Below, in pieces: positions 42,549-52,291 of a DNA stretch of 58,676 nt. The translations under genes and the position numbers were made by a program. Below the pieces are notes generated by a model. It ran no database searches, was not told the origin of the DNA, and was given only the letters and a program-made list of their open reading frames with translations. The stretch spans positions 1 to 58,676 of the forward strand of contig JAZNZB010000052.1 in assembly GCA_045594705.1 (NCBI GenBank), written 5' to 3'. Numbering within the stretch: the first letter of the stretch is position 1; each line of letters begins with the position of its first letter. This DNA is from SVQP01 sp045594705. Lineage in GTDB: Bacteria > Bacillota > Clostridia > Oscillospirales > CAG-272.

Positions 42549-43781
42549 ATGGAAAATAGCGAGCTTATCACAAAAGCGTTGAACTACATCAAAAGTGAAA
42601 ATAAAAAAAGTGATATCACCATTGACGACGTAGCGACCCATGCCGGCTTTTCCACCGATTATTTCAACCGTGTGTTTTTTGCACATACCGGGTTTAATAT
42701 TATGGAGTACGTTCGTTTCAGTCGTTTGAAAAAGGCAGCGCACCTGTTAAGACAAACAAACAGCGACATCCTGGATATTGCACTGGATTGCGGATATGAG
42801 GCACACGAAAGCTTTTCAAGGGCGTTCAAGAATCAGTACGGCTTGTCTCCGAGTGAATACAGAAAAAAGTATGAGAAAGTCGAAGCTGTTTACGGTGATT
42901 TTTATAATGATACCATAGGAGCAAGACTTTTGCACGAATTCAAGGACTTCAAGCTTGCCAACAGCGATGAGGTAATCGACTATCTGCTTGAAACCGATGC
43001 ACTTCGCTACGGTTATACCGCCGTATGCTTTCGTGTCAATGGTGGTGCCGCACTATACAACGGTGAAGATTTCAGAGACGGATTCGTTTGGTTTACGGAA
43101 TGGGATAATCGCTTTGAAGGAGATATCATTTGCGACGATTGGGATAGAATTGCCGAGTACAAAAAGGTCTTTTCCGATCAGCGTTTTGAAATGGTGCTGT
43201 TCACCTTGGAAACCGACGATGTCATAAAAGCTGAGCTTTCAAAGCGCGGTGTGAGCATTCAAAGCATTCAACGCCACCCCAATAACATCTATACAGGAGA
43301 GCCTTATGCGCTGATACCCATCGAGGACATTTCCATGCGCCTGATCAAATACGAGGATATCGGCCTTGTAGAGAATTACTTTTCTCAAAGATATCCGGGC
43401 AGAGGCAGCAACGCTCCCAGACTGAAATTTTTGAAGCATGAGCTATATCAAAGAGACGTAATCGGTAACACCGAACACTCTGTATTTATGTTCGGAATAT
43501 TTAAGGGAGACCGCTTGATTGGAATGAGTGACGGAGGCCTGCAGAGGGTACACGGATTTGTGATCAACAATTGCATCGTAACTTCTGTTTTTCCCGAATA
43601 TGAAACCGAAGAGCTTTATCAGTACGTTTTCAAATTTGTCACAAACGCCGCCCTTGAGAAAGGAGCGTTGCCGATTGACGACGTGCAAATTTCTATCACC
43701 CCTGCTGAACACAGAAGCGGTGCTTTCAACTCTACCGATCTCGGTTATGTCACCATTACGGATGTCTGCATTCTGAAGTAA
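42549..43781 (+). CDS. AraC-type regulator with N-terminal HTH and C-terminal sensor/GNAT-like region
   Basis: 410 aa. The two-helix-turn-helix AraC DNA-binding domain is at the N-terminus (residues 1-~108: ITIDDVATHAGFSTDYFNRVF and DILDIALDCGYEAHESFSRAF), the reverse of the classic order. Residues ~115-410 form an effector region; the last third (GIFKGDRLIGMSDGGLQRVHGFVINNCIVTSVFPEYETEEL) resembles a GNAT acetyltransferase fold, by eye. The ligand and targets are unknown; it follows the GH43 operon and could control it. Start ATG 42549 with GGAGG eight nt upstream is preferred to the TTG at 42534. AT-richer than neighbours. Confidence 0.87.
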   Translation: MENSELITKALNYIKSENKKSDITIDDVATHAGFSTDYFNRVFFAHTGFNIMEYVRFSRLKKAAHLLRQTNSDILDIALDCGYEAHESFSRAFKNQYGLSPSEYRKKYEKVEAVYGDFYNDTIGARLLHEFKDFKLANSDEVIDYLLETDALRYGYTAVCFRVNGGAALYNGEDFRDGFVWFTEWDNRFEGDIICDDWDRIAEYKKVFSDQRFEMVLFTLETDDVIKAELSKRGVSIQSIQRHPNNIYTGEPYALIPIEDISMRLIKYEDIGLVENYFSQRYPGRGSNAPRLKFLKHELYQRDVIGNTEHSVFMFGIFKGDRLIGMSDGGLQRVHGFVINNCIVTSVFPEYETEELYQYVFKFVTNAALEKGALPIDDVQISITPAEHRSGAFNSTDLGYVTITDVCILK

Positions 43782-43913
43782 CCGGATTTTGCTAAAAGTC
43801 CGTAATCCCTTTTCAAAATTTTTTCCGCCAAACCCAACCTTTTCCCCGGTTTTTGTGTCTGTATATACGTAGAGGGTTTCGCCCCCGTTGAGCCAAACTC
43901 AACCAACGCGTCA

Positions 43914-43942
43914 TTGACACGGTGCGCATTCCCTTATATAAT
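43914..43942 (+). promoter_or_regulatory. consensus SigA promoter
   Basis: TTGACA (43914-43919), 17 nt, TATAAT (43937-43942), 30 nt before the start at 43972. A perfect match at both boxes. Confidence 0.92.
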
Positions 43943-43971
43943 GAAAGCAACCACACACGAAAGGATTTTTT

Positions 43972-44655
43972 ATGGATCAGAAGCAAATCAAACGAAATCG
44001 CAACTATTTCACCAAAACCGACACCATGCTCTACGTGGGCATCGGCCTTTTGGTCGTCGGCATTATTCTCTTTTTCTTTGGATACGGCTACGTTTCCTAC
44101 GTGCTTGCATCGATCGCAGCCCCCGTGGGCATTGTGCTTTTGCTGGTGGGTGCCTCGCAGCGCGTGACCGATGCGGACATTGACGCCTGCATTGCCAAGC
44201 AGACCGAAGGGATGGCGGTGGATCTGGTGGAAAACCCCAAATTCGAAAAACGCATGCTCAAGCTGATTCCCATGCTGCCGCTGCAGGGCTACGTATACGA
44301 CGACGCAAAGCTTCACAAATACGCCAAGAGCGGCTCGGTGCGCAGCGAGCAATTTGACTCCGCGCTGATCTACGCTTTGGATACCGAGCTTTACATTGTG
44401 CGCCGCCGCATTTCTCTGCTTTCGGAGCAAGAGCCCGAGACCGAGATCATCGAGATCCCCTACGCAAGCATGGAAAGACCCGAAATCGCAAACGAGAGCG
44501 TCAAGCTGACCTTTGGCAAGCAGACCAAAACGGTCAATTATTCCCTGCTTTGCTTCAAATGGGAAGAGGGCACGCTGCAGCTGCCCATGCAAAGCAACAA
44601 CGACGTGGACGAGTTTATCTCCAAGCTCAACCGCGTCATCGCAGAAGCGAAATAA
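43972..44655 (+). CDS. membrane protein with two N-terminal spans, unknown function
   Basis: 227 aa. Two adjacent membrane segments (about 19-38 and 43-62, a hairpin with few outside residues) followed by a soluble cytoplasmic domain of ~160 residues with mixed beta structure (ALIYALDTELYIVRRRISLL, ETEIIEIPYASMERPEI), which resembles PH-like or bPH membrane-associated domains; this is a guess from the strand pattern. Ribosome binding site GAAAGGA. Perfect promoter, strong terminator, monocistronic. Function unknown. Confidence 0.85.
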   Translation: MDQKQIKRNRNYFTKTDTMLYVGIGLLVVGIILFFFGYGYVSYVLASIAAPVGIVLLLVGASQRVTDADIDACIAKQTEGMAVDLVENPKFEKRMLKLIPMLPLQGYVYDDAKLHKYAKSGSVRSEQFDSALIYALDTELYIVRRRISLLSEQEPETEIIEIPYASMERPEIANESVKLTFGKQTKTVNYSLLCFKWEEGTLQLPMQSNNDVDEFISKLNRVIAEAK

Positions 44656-44670
44656 AGCAATCATAATGAC

Positions 44671-44700
44671 AGAAAAACCGCTCATTCGAGCGGTTTTTCT
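44671..44700. terminator. bidirectional terminator
   Basis: 13-bp stem AGAAAAACCGCTC / GAGCGGTTTTTCT with A and T runs inside both arms. It ends both the 43972 gene and the long minus-strand MoxR/VWA operon. Confidence 0.88.
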
Positions 44701-44733
44701 GTTTTATATTCACTTTGCGTCTTTCCTGATCGT

Positions 44734-47700
44734 TCACCAGCCTGCGTAAGGCGTCAGAGTGATCGTACGATCCGCAAGTACCAGCAGAATGACGTTCTGC
44801 TCGGGATCAAAGCGCATGCTTTGGATCTCTGCCAGCTCTGTGCCCGCAACGCTGTCAAGGAAGGTCAGGGTGATCTCACCGGTTGCGTCGTTGACGCTGC
44901 TGAGCAAATCGGGATAGGTGTAGTTGACTGCGTCATATACGTATCCCTGATCACCGAACACAAAGGTGTACATGAACACCTCGCCCTCCGGCATCTCGTC
45001 TGCGGAGACCCAGGTCTCGGAATACACGCGGTTGGTATAGCTGTATTCCAGCATGACCTGCTCGTAATCGGTATCGTTATACTTCCAGCCCAGCGTGACA
45101 GAATACTGATCGTTCAGAGCCAGGGTGTAGCCCAGCACGTCACCCGACGCGTGGGTCAGCACGAGCTCACCGTTCTCGTACGCGTAGTTCAGCACCTCGG
45201 TCTCGCTGCCGTTTCTGACCACGGTCACAGTACCGTTTGAAGCACCTTGGGATGCGGGTGTGAAGGTCACCAAAATATCGGTGGTGGAATAGCTGCTGGC
45301 GTTGAAATCATAAATATCCGCCATAAAGCTGCCGTTCAGGATCTCGCCTACCGTAGGCTCGGGCACGACCTCTACGGTCAGCGTGGTGCTCACACTGTCC
45401 TTTTCGGTCGAGGTCAGGGTGATCGTATAAGTGCCCACTGCATCCGCCTTGAAGGTGCTGACGCTGATCTCGGTCGAGCCATAGGTGATATTCGCACTTC
45501 CAAGCGTACCCTGCGTTGCGCTTGCCGTAAAGCCCGCATTTGCTGCGCTCGGATTTGCCATTGCCGCAAAGTACAGTGTCTGGCCCTGATATACGGTATA
45601 GGTGTTGCCCACCGTGGTGGAATAGAGCCCTGCGTAGTCCTTATAATAGATCATGGGGGTCAGGCTCTGCAGCTCGGGCGTGCCAACCACGATGGTGACC
45701 TGCTTGGAGAGGTTGGCCGAGGTGACCGAAAGCGTATACGTACCTGCGGCAATGCCCTTGACAAAGATATAGTCGCCTGTCCATGCAAGATATTGATAGA
45801 TCTGGCTGCTGTTACCGTCAACCGTCACGTTCATAGCATCCAGCTTTGCGGATGCCGTTGCGGGAGTTACGTTTGCAAAATACAGCTTGACCGTCTCGCC
45901 GGGAGCGAGCAGGATGGTGTCAGAATAGAGCGTACCGTTCTCATCGGCGAAATCGTAAGACTCAAACAAGAACACCTCGGGACCGTGCTCGTTGACTGCA
46001 TCGCGCGCACCGATCTGCTGCGTGATCGCAATATCGTATTCGTAATCCTTGGATGCACCGGCGGTCGGGTATACGCTGCCGTCCTCTGCCTCGGTGAAGC
46101 TTGCATAGACCGTGGAATGGATATGCATGCTCTTGATCACGTTGCCCTCGCCCGTGACAAAGTCGATCGAGACGTCGTAAAGCGAGCCGTAGCCATTGTT
46201 GTACATAAAGCTAACGTAATAGGTATTCTTGGCTGCATCGTAGTAGCCGTCCAGGCCTTGTCCGTTTTCCTGTGCAAACACGTAAGTATTGTAGAGCAGA
46301 GCCTCAACACCGTATGCCTCAATATTGTAATAGAGGAAATGGCCGTTGAAATAATAGCCCAGCATATTGTCGCCCGAAGCGTCCTCTGCCTCGTATGCAC
46401 CGTCGATCATACGTGCACCGAATACCGTGCCGTCATCCAGCAGCGTAAACCAACGCTGATAAATACCGTCATCGGTGTGCAGATATCCTTGACCGAACTC
46501 ATAGAAAATGCTTTCGGTGTTAATCGTGGGCTGCTCCGAGAAATAATAGGTGTTGGTGTTGGTCACCGTACCGCCCGAGACCTGCGCAGCCGACGCATCC
46601 GAGGTGACCTTATCGATCAGGATCTCCAGAGAAGCCACACCGCCGCACACGTCGCAAAGCTCGTCTCCGTTTTCGTCCACGTGCTGCTCCTCATCCTTGC
46701 GCGCATTCTTGTGCTCGCAAGTTGCAGCGTAATAGTGAGAATTGACACCTACCGTCAGCACGTCACTGTAAGTATGCTGATGTGTAAAATCGAAATAGCC
46801 GCAGGCATCACAGAATCCGTCCAGGTTATAGTCGTTGTGCGGCACCTTGTCTGCAGGCTCGATCTTGTGCGTGCAGATCACGCCGTGCCAGTGGTGTGTG
46901 TTACTGAAGGTCCAGGCATCATCCACCGGATGCTCGCAGCCATCGTTCCATGCGCACGTGTCACATGCACCGTCGTTGTTGGCATCCTCGTGCGCACTCT
47001 CGTCCGCCTTGAGCGAGCAACCGCAGTTGGCAGCATGCCAGTGCCCGTGATCGTCAAACACCCACTTCTCGTTATCATAGGTGTGCTCGTGATCCAGATA
47101 TTCACACACGTCGCATACGCCGTCGTTATCCGCATCCGTATGCTCTGCCTTGTCGGCAGGTGCAATGCTGTGCGTGCAGGTAACTGCATGCCAGTGATGC
47201 GTGCCGTCCACGCTCCAAAGTGTGGAATATTCGTGCGCACATCCGTCGTTCCATGCACAGGTGTCGCATGCACCGTCGTTATTGGTATCGGTATGCGCCT
47301 GCACGCCATCCTTGACGGTATGTCCGCAATCTGCATCGAACCAGTGGTTTTGCCCGTCGTAAGAATACTCGGTCTTATAGGTGTGCGTATGGTCGGGATC
47401 ACTCCATGCACACGTGTCGCATGCACCGTCATTATCCGCATCCTCATGGGCAGACGCATCAAGCTTGACACTGTGTCCGCAGGTCGCGCCGTGCCAGTGC
47501 CCTTCTGCATCGTTCAGCCATGTATCTGCCGCCACGGGGTGCTCACAGCCGCCGCTGTGGCCGCAGGTGTCGCATAGATCATCGTTATCCTCATCCTTGT
47601 GCACATCAAGAGCATCCTTGACGTCGTGTCCGCAGGAGGCAGCATGCCAGTGATTGTCGGCATCACTGCTCCATTCCCCTGCAAACTCGTGCTTGTGATC

Positions 47701-47934
47701 GCTGCCGTATCCGCAGACGTCACAAACGCCGTCGTTTTGCTCGTCGGTATGTGAAGCGGCATTCGCCTTCTCGTCGGTATGCTCACAGGTTGCCGCGTAC
47801 CAGTGGCCGTCTGCATCGCTTGACCAGGTATCCGCATACGTATGCGTATGGGGCTGCTCGGGGGTATCGTTGCAAGCAACCAGCGCCAGTGCCAAAAGCA
47901 AGCAAGCGCAAATCAATAAACTCAATTTTTTCAT
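44734..47934 (-). CDS. lipoprotein with eight His/Cys + DxDxDG repeats
   Basis: 1066 aa. Lipobox LVAC, Cys21. Residues 31-~435 hold eight ~50-residue repeats (starts about 31, 82, 132, 184, 234, 284, 335, 387). Each has HxY/HP, an aromatic centre usually HWH, CxH, an outer His, then an acidic loop DxDNDGxCDxC. The His/Cys set could bind zinc and the DxDxDG part calcium, as in thrombospondin type 3 repeats. Residues ~440-1066 are beta-rich: Ig-like segments and a repeated strand pattern (VTIVVGTPELQSLTPMIYYKD, TTLTVEVVPEP). It ends in TLTPYAGW, without an anchor other than the lipid. Last gene of the MoxR/VWA operon, 10 nt after the 571-aa lipoprotein. Ribosome binding site AAGGAGA. Function unknown. 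Confidence 0.9.
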   Translation of the reverse strand: MKKLSLLICACLLLALALVACNDTPEQPHTHTYADTWSSDADGHWYAATCEHTDEKANAASHTDEQNDGVCDVCGYGSDHKHEFAGEWSSDADNHWHAASCGHDVKDALDVHKDEDNDDLCDTCGHSGGCEHPVAADTWLNDAEGHWHGATCGHSVKLDASAHEDADNDGACDTCAWSDPDHTHTYKTEYSYDGQNHWFDADCGHTVKDGVQAHTDTNNDGACDTCAWNDGCAHEYSTLWSVDGTHHWHAVTCTHSIAPADKAEHTDADNDGVCDVCEYLDHEHTYDNEKWVFDDHGHWHAANCGCSLKADESAHEDANNDGACDTCAWNDGCEHPVDDAWTFSNTHHWHGVICTHKIEPADKVPHNDYNLDGFCDACGYFDFTHQHTYSDVLTVGVNSHYYAATCEHKNARKDEEQHVDENGDELCDVCGGVASLEILIDKVTSDASAAQVSGGTVTNTNTYYFSEQPTINTESIFYEFGQGYLHTDDGIYQRWFTLLDDGTVFGARMIDGAYEAEDASGDNMLGYYFNGHFLYYNIEAYGVEALLYNTYVFAQENGQGLDGYYDAAKNTYYVSFMYNNGYGSLYDVSIDFVTGEGNVIKSMHIHSTVYASFTEAEDGSVYPTAGASKDYEYDIAITQQIGARDAVNEHGPEVFLFESYDFADENGTLYSDTILLAPGETVKLYFANVTPATASAKLDAMNVTVDGNSSQIYQYLAWTGDYIFVKGIAAGTYTLSVTSANLSKQVTIVVGTPELQSLTPMIYYKDYAGLYSTTVGNTYTVYQGQTLYFAAMANPSAANAGFTASATQGTLGSANITYGSTEISVSTFKADAVGTYTITLTSTEKDSVSTTLTVEVVPEPTVGEILNGSFMADIYDFNASSYSTTDILVTFTPASQGASNGTVTVVRNGSETEVLNYAYENGELVLTHASGDVLGYTLALNDQYSVTLGWKYNDTDYEQVMLEYSYTNRVYSETWVSADEMPEGEVFMYTFVFGDQGYVYDAVNYTYPDLLSSVNDATGEITLTFLDSVAGTELAEIQSMRFDPEQNVILLVLADRTITLTPYAGW
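46630..47844 (-). repeat. eight ~150-bp coding repeats of the metal-binding-like protein
   Basis: Eight diverged units encode 50-52 residues each. Conserved codons cover HWH, CxH and NDGxCDxC. DNA identity between units is moderate, so the array is not newly expanded. Confidence 0.88.
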
Positions 47935-47944
47935 AACAATCTCC

Positions 47945-49660
47945 TTAAGGGGTTACGTAATAGCCACAGGCGAACAACCACTGGTCATCCTCCATGGCGT
48001 CTACCTTGACGTTGGGATTTTCCTCGACCCAGCCGTTTCCGTCACGGAACAAAAGCTGAGAAATGCTGTATTCCTGCAAGAATTGCTGAAGCTCGGGGGT
48101 GACGGGGAATCTGCCGTCCGAATTGACCACGTCGGCATATCCGAGGCCGTGCAGCTGCAGCGCACTGACGCGGCGGCAATCCGCATGGCAATATTGGCAG
48201 GTGACAAGACACGCGCCGTCACACCTTCCCTGTGTAAAGCAAGGACAGGTAGATGCGCAATAATACGGCCCGAGATCAAGGCTGGGAGGATCAACGATCA
48301 GCGCGTCAAAGCCCTCGATGAACTGCTTATAGTTCTTTGTGCCCGACGCAACGGTCAGTGCCTTATTTCCCACGTATTCGATCTGCGGGAACGGCAGATC
48401 CAAAAATCTGCAGGCAACCGTAATATCCGCGTAAAGCATGGGGCCGTATCCGTTGCTTGATGCATATGCGGTCTTATCGTACACGTGATACACGCCGGTT
48501 TCGGGATTGAGCGCGTATCTGTCTCCGTCAAACACGTTTCTGCCGTTTTGCACGCTTTCAGCACCTACGTACGTACCGCTTGCATTGTAAAGGCTTCTCA
48601 GATACGCCGCCACTGCGCTGTAGCGACCCTCGCGCATGACCGCATACAAATTCCCGATCGATTGCGCAAAATACGCGTCATCCGTGGAAAATCTGAGTGT
48701 TTTGAGTGCCTCCAGCACCGGGATTGCGCTCTGCACGCTCAGCCCAACCGTATCCGAGAACTGTTCTGCGGGCATTTTGCAAAGTGTGTTGAGCTCCTCA
48801 AACATCAATGCATACATATCGGCAGGCACCTGCATCTCGGACACGGTATCCTGTCTGTTATAGGTGGAGTCCAGCTGCAACGCGAAATCCACGTGCTGCG
48901 GAAACTCGTCGCTCTTGGAATCCAGGCGAATGGCAAAGGTGAACACCGCACCGATCTCATCGTCATCCACGCGCATTTCGTAAAGAAAATTCTTGGTGTA
49001 ACCGTCCTCTGCTCCACCGCCGTCCTGCTCTCGGTCAAACAGCTTGAACTGAGACGAGCCGACGTACACCATCAGGACGGGATTGACCTTTTGTGCTGCG
49101 GTATCCACCAGCGATTCGATCACGTACGTGCCCGACGAGGTGGGAATGAATTCAAAGAAGATCTGTTGTCCCGCGCGAGCAAACTGCGCACGATAAAACC
49201 CTGTCTTCTTAAGAGCAATACAGTGATATTCATCCGATCCCGCACCGCGCGGAACCTCCACCTTATGCAGCTCAATCTCCACTGCCCTGTTACTTGCGGT
49301 TGCGGTGTAGGCATTGGGATCATAGGTATATCCCTCGGGCAACGCAGAGAGCGTGACGCGATAGTCTCCGTCCGGATAATCGATAGTCGCCACGCCGTTC
49401 TCCACGGGTGCGGTATAATAGCTGTAGCCGTCCGTCCACTGGGCAACAATGCCCTCTGTTGCACCGAAAACCTTGCCATTATAGGTCAGAGTGACCGTAT
49501 AAGGTGCTTCTGCTTGCTCGGTCTCAGTCTCGGGCGGGATAGTTTCCGGCTCGGTGGTTTCGGTATTGTCCGGAGAGTCGATCGCTTCATGATACTGTCC
49601 GCAGGCAACAAGCCCTGACAGCAGGATTGCCGCAAGTGCGGCACAAAGCCACTTTTTCAT
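47945..49660 (-). CDS. large lipoprotein with Cys-rich segment, unknown function
   Basis: 571 aa. Lipobox LVAC, Cys20, then a Thr/Glu/Pro spacer (~25-52). Residues ~53-115 form a carboxypeptidase-like or CNA-B-like beta-sandwich (YTVTLTYNGKVFGATEG). Then a beta region (~120-235) resembling pre-peptidase C-terminal or calcium-binding jelly rolls (FYRAQFARAGQQIFFEFIPTSSGTYVIESL), a helical region, and a C-terminal part with eight Cys at 468, 472, 474, 480, 484, 488, 491 and 495, which may form disulfides or bind metal. Sixth gene of the operon, 15 nt after the VWA gene, with ribosome binding site GAAAGGAGA. Function unknown, but surface-exposed. Confidence 0.85.
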   Translation of the reverse strand: MKKWLCAALAAILLSGLVACGQYHEAIDSPDNTETTEPETIPPETETEQAEAPYTVTLTYNGKVFGATEGIVAQWTDGYSYYTAPVENGVATIDYPDGDYRVTLSALPEGYTYDPNAYTATASNRAVEIELHKVEVPRGAGSDEYHCIALKKTGFYRAQFARAGQQIFFEFIPTSSGTYVIESLVDTAAQKVNPVLMVYVGSSQFKLFDREQDGGGAEDGYTKNFLYEMRVDDDEIGAVFTFAIRLDSKSDEFPQHVDFALQLDSTYNRQDTVSEMQVPADMYALMFEELNTLCKMPAEQFSDTVGLSVQSAIPVLEALKTLRFSTDDAYFAQSIGNLYAVMREGRYSAVAAYLRSLYNASGTYVGAESVQNGRNVFDGDRYALNPETGVYHVYDKTAYASSNGYGPMLYADITVACRFLDLPFPQIEYVGNKALTVASGTKNYKQFIEGFDALIVDPPSLDLGPYYCASTCPCFTQGRCDGACLVTCQYCHADCRRVSALQLHGLGYADVVNSDGRFPVTPELQQFLQEYSISQLLFRDGNGWVEENPNVKVDAMEDDQWLFACGYYVTP

Positions 49661-49675
49661 ATCGGCACTCTCCTT

Positions 49676-52291
49676 TCACACACGTTTTTTGAACCGGAAC
49701 AGGCTCTTGATATCGTTTTTGGTGATCTTTCTGACAATGACGTCAATGATATACAGCGCCGCAGCAGCGATCAGCAGCGGAACCGTAAAGTACACGGAAT
49801 AGGTATCCAGACGATCGGGATCGTTGACGATTTCGGGCACGCTTCCCTCGCTCAACGTTCCTCTGTCGCGGATCGCATTGTGCAGCTCAGCCGGATCAAA
49901 GGTGACGAACGCATCATATTCCGGCGAATAGGAAAGGTTGAATACCGACTCCGAGGAAAACGAATACCCATCATATCCGTAAACCATTTCGATCTTGTAT
50001 TTTCCCGTCTTGGCTGTGGGGAAGGTATAGCTGTACTTTTGAGAATCAAACACAGGCTTTACCTCTGTCACAGTTCCGTCGGGAGAGGTAATCTTCATTC
50101 GCACGTCAGCATACGGATTGAGCACGGCGGGGATCATATCAATACTTGCCTCGGTGCCATCGTATCCGACGCTCAGTGTATACGGATAGTCAATGCGCTG
50201 AGCCGGCGTGTTGGTGGATGCCACGGCTGCAAAGAATCTCTGTCCCTGCTCGCCCTGCAGATCCTTGGCCCATTCGCCGCAAAGAGTGCTTGTATACGAG
50301 GCAACTCTGCCGTTGCCGTATTTCCAGTAAGCATACAAGGGTGCGTCCACCACGCTGCCGCTTGCCTTGGTATAGGGCACGCTGAGCACGGTTTTGGCAC
50401 TTGCCTTGGTCTTTGCATACACGTAGCCGTACACGTCGGGCAGATAGGAAAGCCCCTTGACCGATTCGTCCTTGCCGTCCACTACCGTGACGGGCACTTG
50501 CTTCTCTATCACACTTTCGGTGATCTCGTCGGCAACGTCTCCAAAGATCAGCTCGTCCAGATCCCGCTCATCCTCCAACCAATAATACTTGCCGCGGCCG
50601 TAGCTTGCGATCTTTTCCATATTGGCTGTACCGTCTGCACAGCTGGTATTGATGACTGTGGTCACAATGCCCGCCATGTAAAGCTGATTGGCCATTTCCG
50701 CTGCATCGTCCGGCTCTGCCGAATAGGACATGCCGTCACTGATCAGCACCACCTGCTTTTCCGAGAAAGAAAGTGATTTCATCTGATTGAAGGCCGCCTT
50801 GAGTGCTGCACCGATAACAGTGCCCTGCGTGGGCTGTATGCCGTTGATGATCTCGGCAACCTGCTCCTTGTTCTTTGCCTCGGTGGGCATTTGCTCAATA
50901 TACACCTCACCCGAGAAGGACACGACCATCACGTAATCCTCAGGAGCTAACAGCTCCAAGAACCGGATAGCCGCCTTTTTGGTCATGATCAGTCTGGAGG
51001 CCATTTGCATCGAGCGCGAGGAGTCCAACACCAGGCAATACAGCTTGGGATCGGCATCGTTGTTGCCAAAGCGCACGGGAAGCATATCCTCCAAGGCTGA
51101 GAGCGTATCGTCGGTCTTGTTCTGAATGCCTGTGTCTCCCAACGTGATCAGGCTCTTGCCAAACAGTGAGACTGCCTGATCCACGCACTCCACAAAGGCA
51201 GTGCAATTATTGAGCTTTCGTACGTCCACACCCGAGAGCACGATCTGGTCGTAAGCGCAGATCTGCTCGATCGTGCAAGGCACGTTCGGATCGTTGACGT
51301 AAGCGTCGATGTCGGCATGCTCGCCGTACATCATAGCAGCCGCGTCCACGTCGGCTTGGCTCCCGGTGATCAGCAGCACCTTGAGCGAGTCGGTCACGCG
51401 CTGCGTAAAGAAATAACTGTTATTATGCGGAGAGGTATCGTCCGGGGCAATGATCCTGACCTCGTAATCAAACTCACCAGCAGCCGAGGTGTCGGCGGAA
51501 AAGCTGACGAAATTGTAGCCCTCGTCCAAGGTTACCGCCTTGTCCTGCAAATGCTCTCCGTTTTTGTAAAGCGAGAGAATGGCGTCCGCCCCTGCACTGC
51601 TCTGCACCAGCACGTCCACGCTGCTTGCGTGATCCAGATAAGTGGACGGCGTATGATCCACGTCGCTGATCTGCACCTCGGTGACGTCCTTACTTACGTT
51701 GTTATTCACGTAAATGGCATCCAGTGCGACATTTTCTGCGTAAAGATGCTCCACGGCCGAGATCAGCTCGCCCATCGCATCACCGCCCGTCTGCTTGCCG
51801 TCGGTGATCAGCACCACTCTTTTGATGGTATTGTCCGAAAACAGCGTGGCTGCATACTCCAACGCGGAAGCAATATCGGTGGCACTGTCGTCCACCTTGG
51901 CATCCTTAACGCTTGGCAGAAGCTCTTCTCCCGCCTTGGCAACCAAAACAGGCTGTTTGCCGAAGCACACAAGCCCCGCAACAGAATTTTCGGGCAGAGA
52001 CGTCTGCAGCTCGGCGATATAGGAGTCGATCAAGTCCAAATTACGGTTGGAGGAATAGGAAATGTCCGCCACCACGTACACCTCGGTCTGCGTCATGACC
52101 GTCACGCTTGCCATGCCTGCAAGCGCAGGTACGACCAAAGCCACGATCAGCAAATGCAGGATCAGTGAGGTAACGGTATGCGCATTTTTGTTATCCTTGC
52201 GAATGGCGATGCAATAAGGCACGATCACCGCGGCCAACAGCGGGATGGCGAGCAGCAAAAGCCACGGATTATCGAAGCTGATATTTCTCAT
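49676..52291 (-). CDS. membrane protein with two VWA domains and an amidotransferase-like domain
   Basis: 871 aa. Two N-terminal membrane spans (~9-30 and 42-62), first VWA domain with MIDAS DISYS (Asp76, Ser78, Ser80) and LITDG, then a class I amidotransferase-like segment (~290-410, LKVLLITGSQADVDAAAMMY), into which a second VWA is set with MIDAS DSSRSM (Asp423) and LISDGMS. A beta domain and a final membrane span (~845-865) with a basic tail follow. The overall layout is that of BatA/BatB-like or YfbK-like proteins. Start ATG 52291 overlaps the previous gene by 23 nt; an upstream start in that gene is less likely. Works with MoxR and DUF58, by family association. Confidence 0.9.
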   Translation of the reverse strand: MRNISFDNPWLLLLAIPLLAAVIVPYCIAIRKDNKNAHTVTSLILHLLIVALVVPALAGMASVTVMTQTEVYVVADISYSSNRNLDLIDSYIAELQTSLPENSVAGLVCFGKQPVLVAKAGEELLPSVKDAKVDDSATDIASALEYAATLFSDNTIKRVVLITDGKQTGGDAMGELISAVEHLYAENVALDAIYVNNNVSKDVTEVQISDVDHTPSTYLDHASSVDVLVQSSAGADAILSLYKNGEHLQDKAVTLDEGYNFVSFSADTSAAGEFDYEVRIIAPDDTSPHNNSYFFTQRVTDSLKVLLITGSQADVDAAAMMYGEHADIDAYVNDPNVPCTIEQICAYDQIVLSGVDVRKLNNCTAFVECVDQAVSLFGKSLITLGDTGIQNKTDDTLSALEDMLPVRFGNNDADPKLYCLVLDSSRSMQMASRLIMTKKAAIRFLELLAPEDYVMVVSFSGEVYIEQMPTEAKNKEQVAEIINGIQPTQGTVIGAALKAAFNQMKSLSFSEKQVVLISDGMSYSAEPDDAAEMANQLYMAGIVTTVINTSCADGTANMEKIASYGRGKYYWLEDERDLDELIFGDVADEITESVIEKQVPVTVVDGKDESVKGLSYLPDVYGYVYAKTKASAKTVLSVPYTKASGSVVDAPLYAYWKYGNGRVASYTSTLCGEWAKDLQGEQGQRFFAAVASTNTPAQRIDYPYTLSVGYDGTEASIDMIPAVLNPYADVRMKITSPDGTVTEVKPVFDSQKYSYTFPTAKTGKYKIEMVYGYDGYSFSSESVFNLSYSPEYDAFVTFDPAELHNAIRDRGTLSEGSVPEIVNDPDRLDTYSVYFTVPLLIAAAALYIIDVIVRKITKNDIKSLFRFKKRV

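Noticed and set aside
45247..47577. Plus-strand open frame of 776 codons opposite the repeat lipoprotein
   Set aside because: Its repeats simply mirror the His/Cys repeats on the true strand.
46630..47844. Eight spaced repeats resembling an array of elements
   Set aside because: They are in frame and encode the metal-binding-like repeat; spacing follows codons, not a CRISPR layout.
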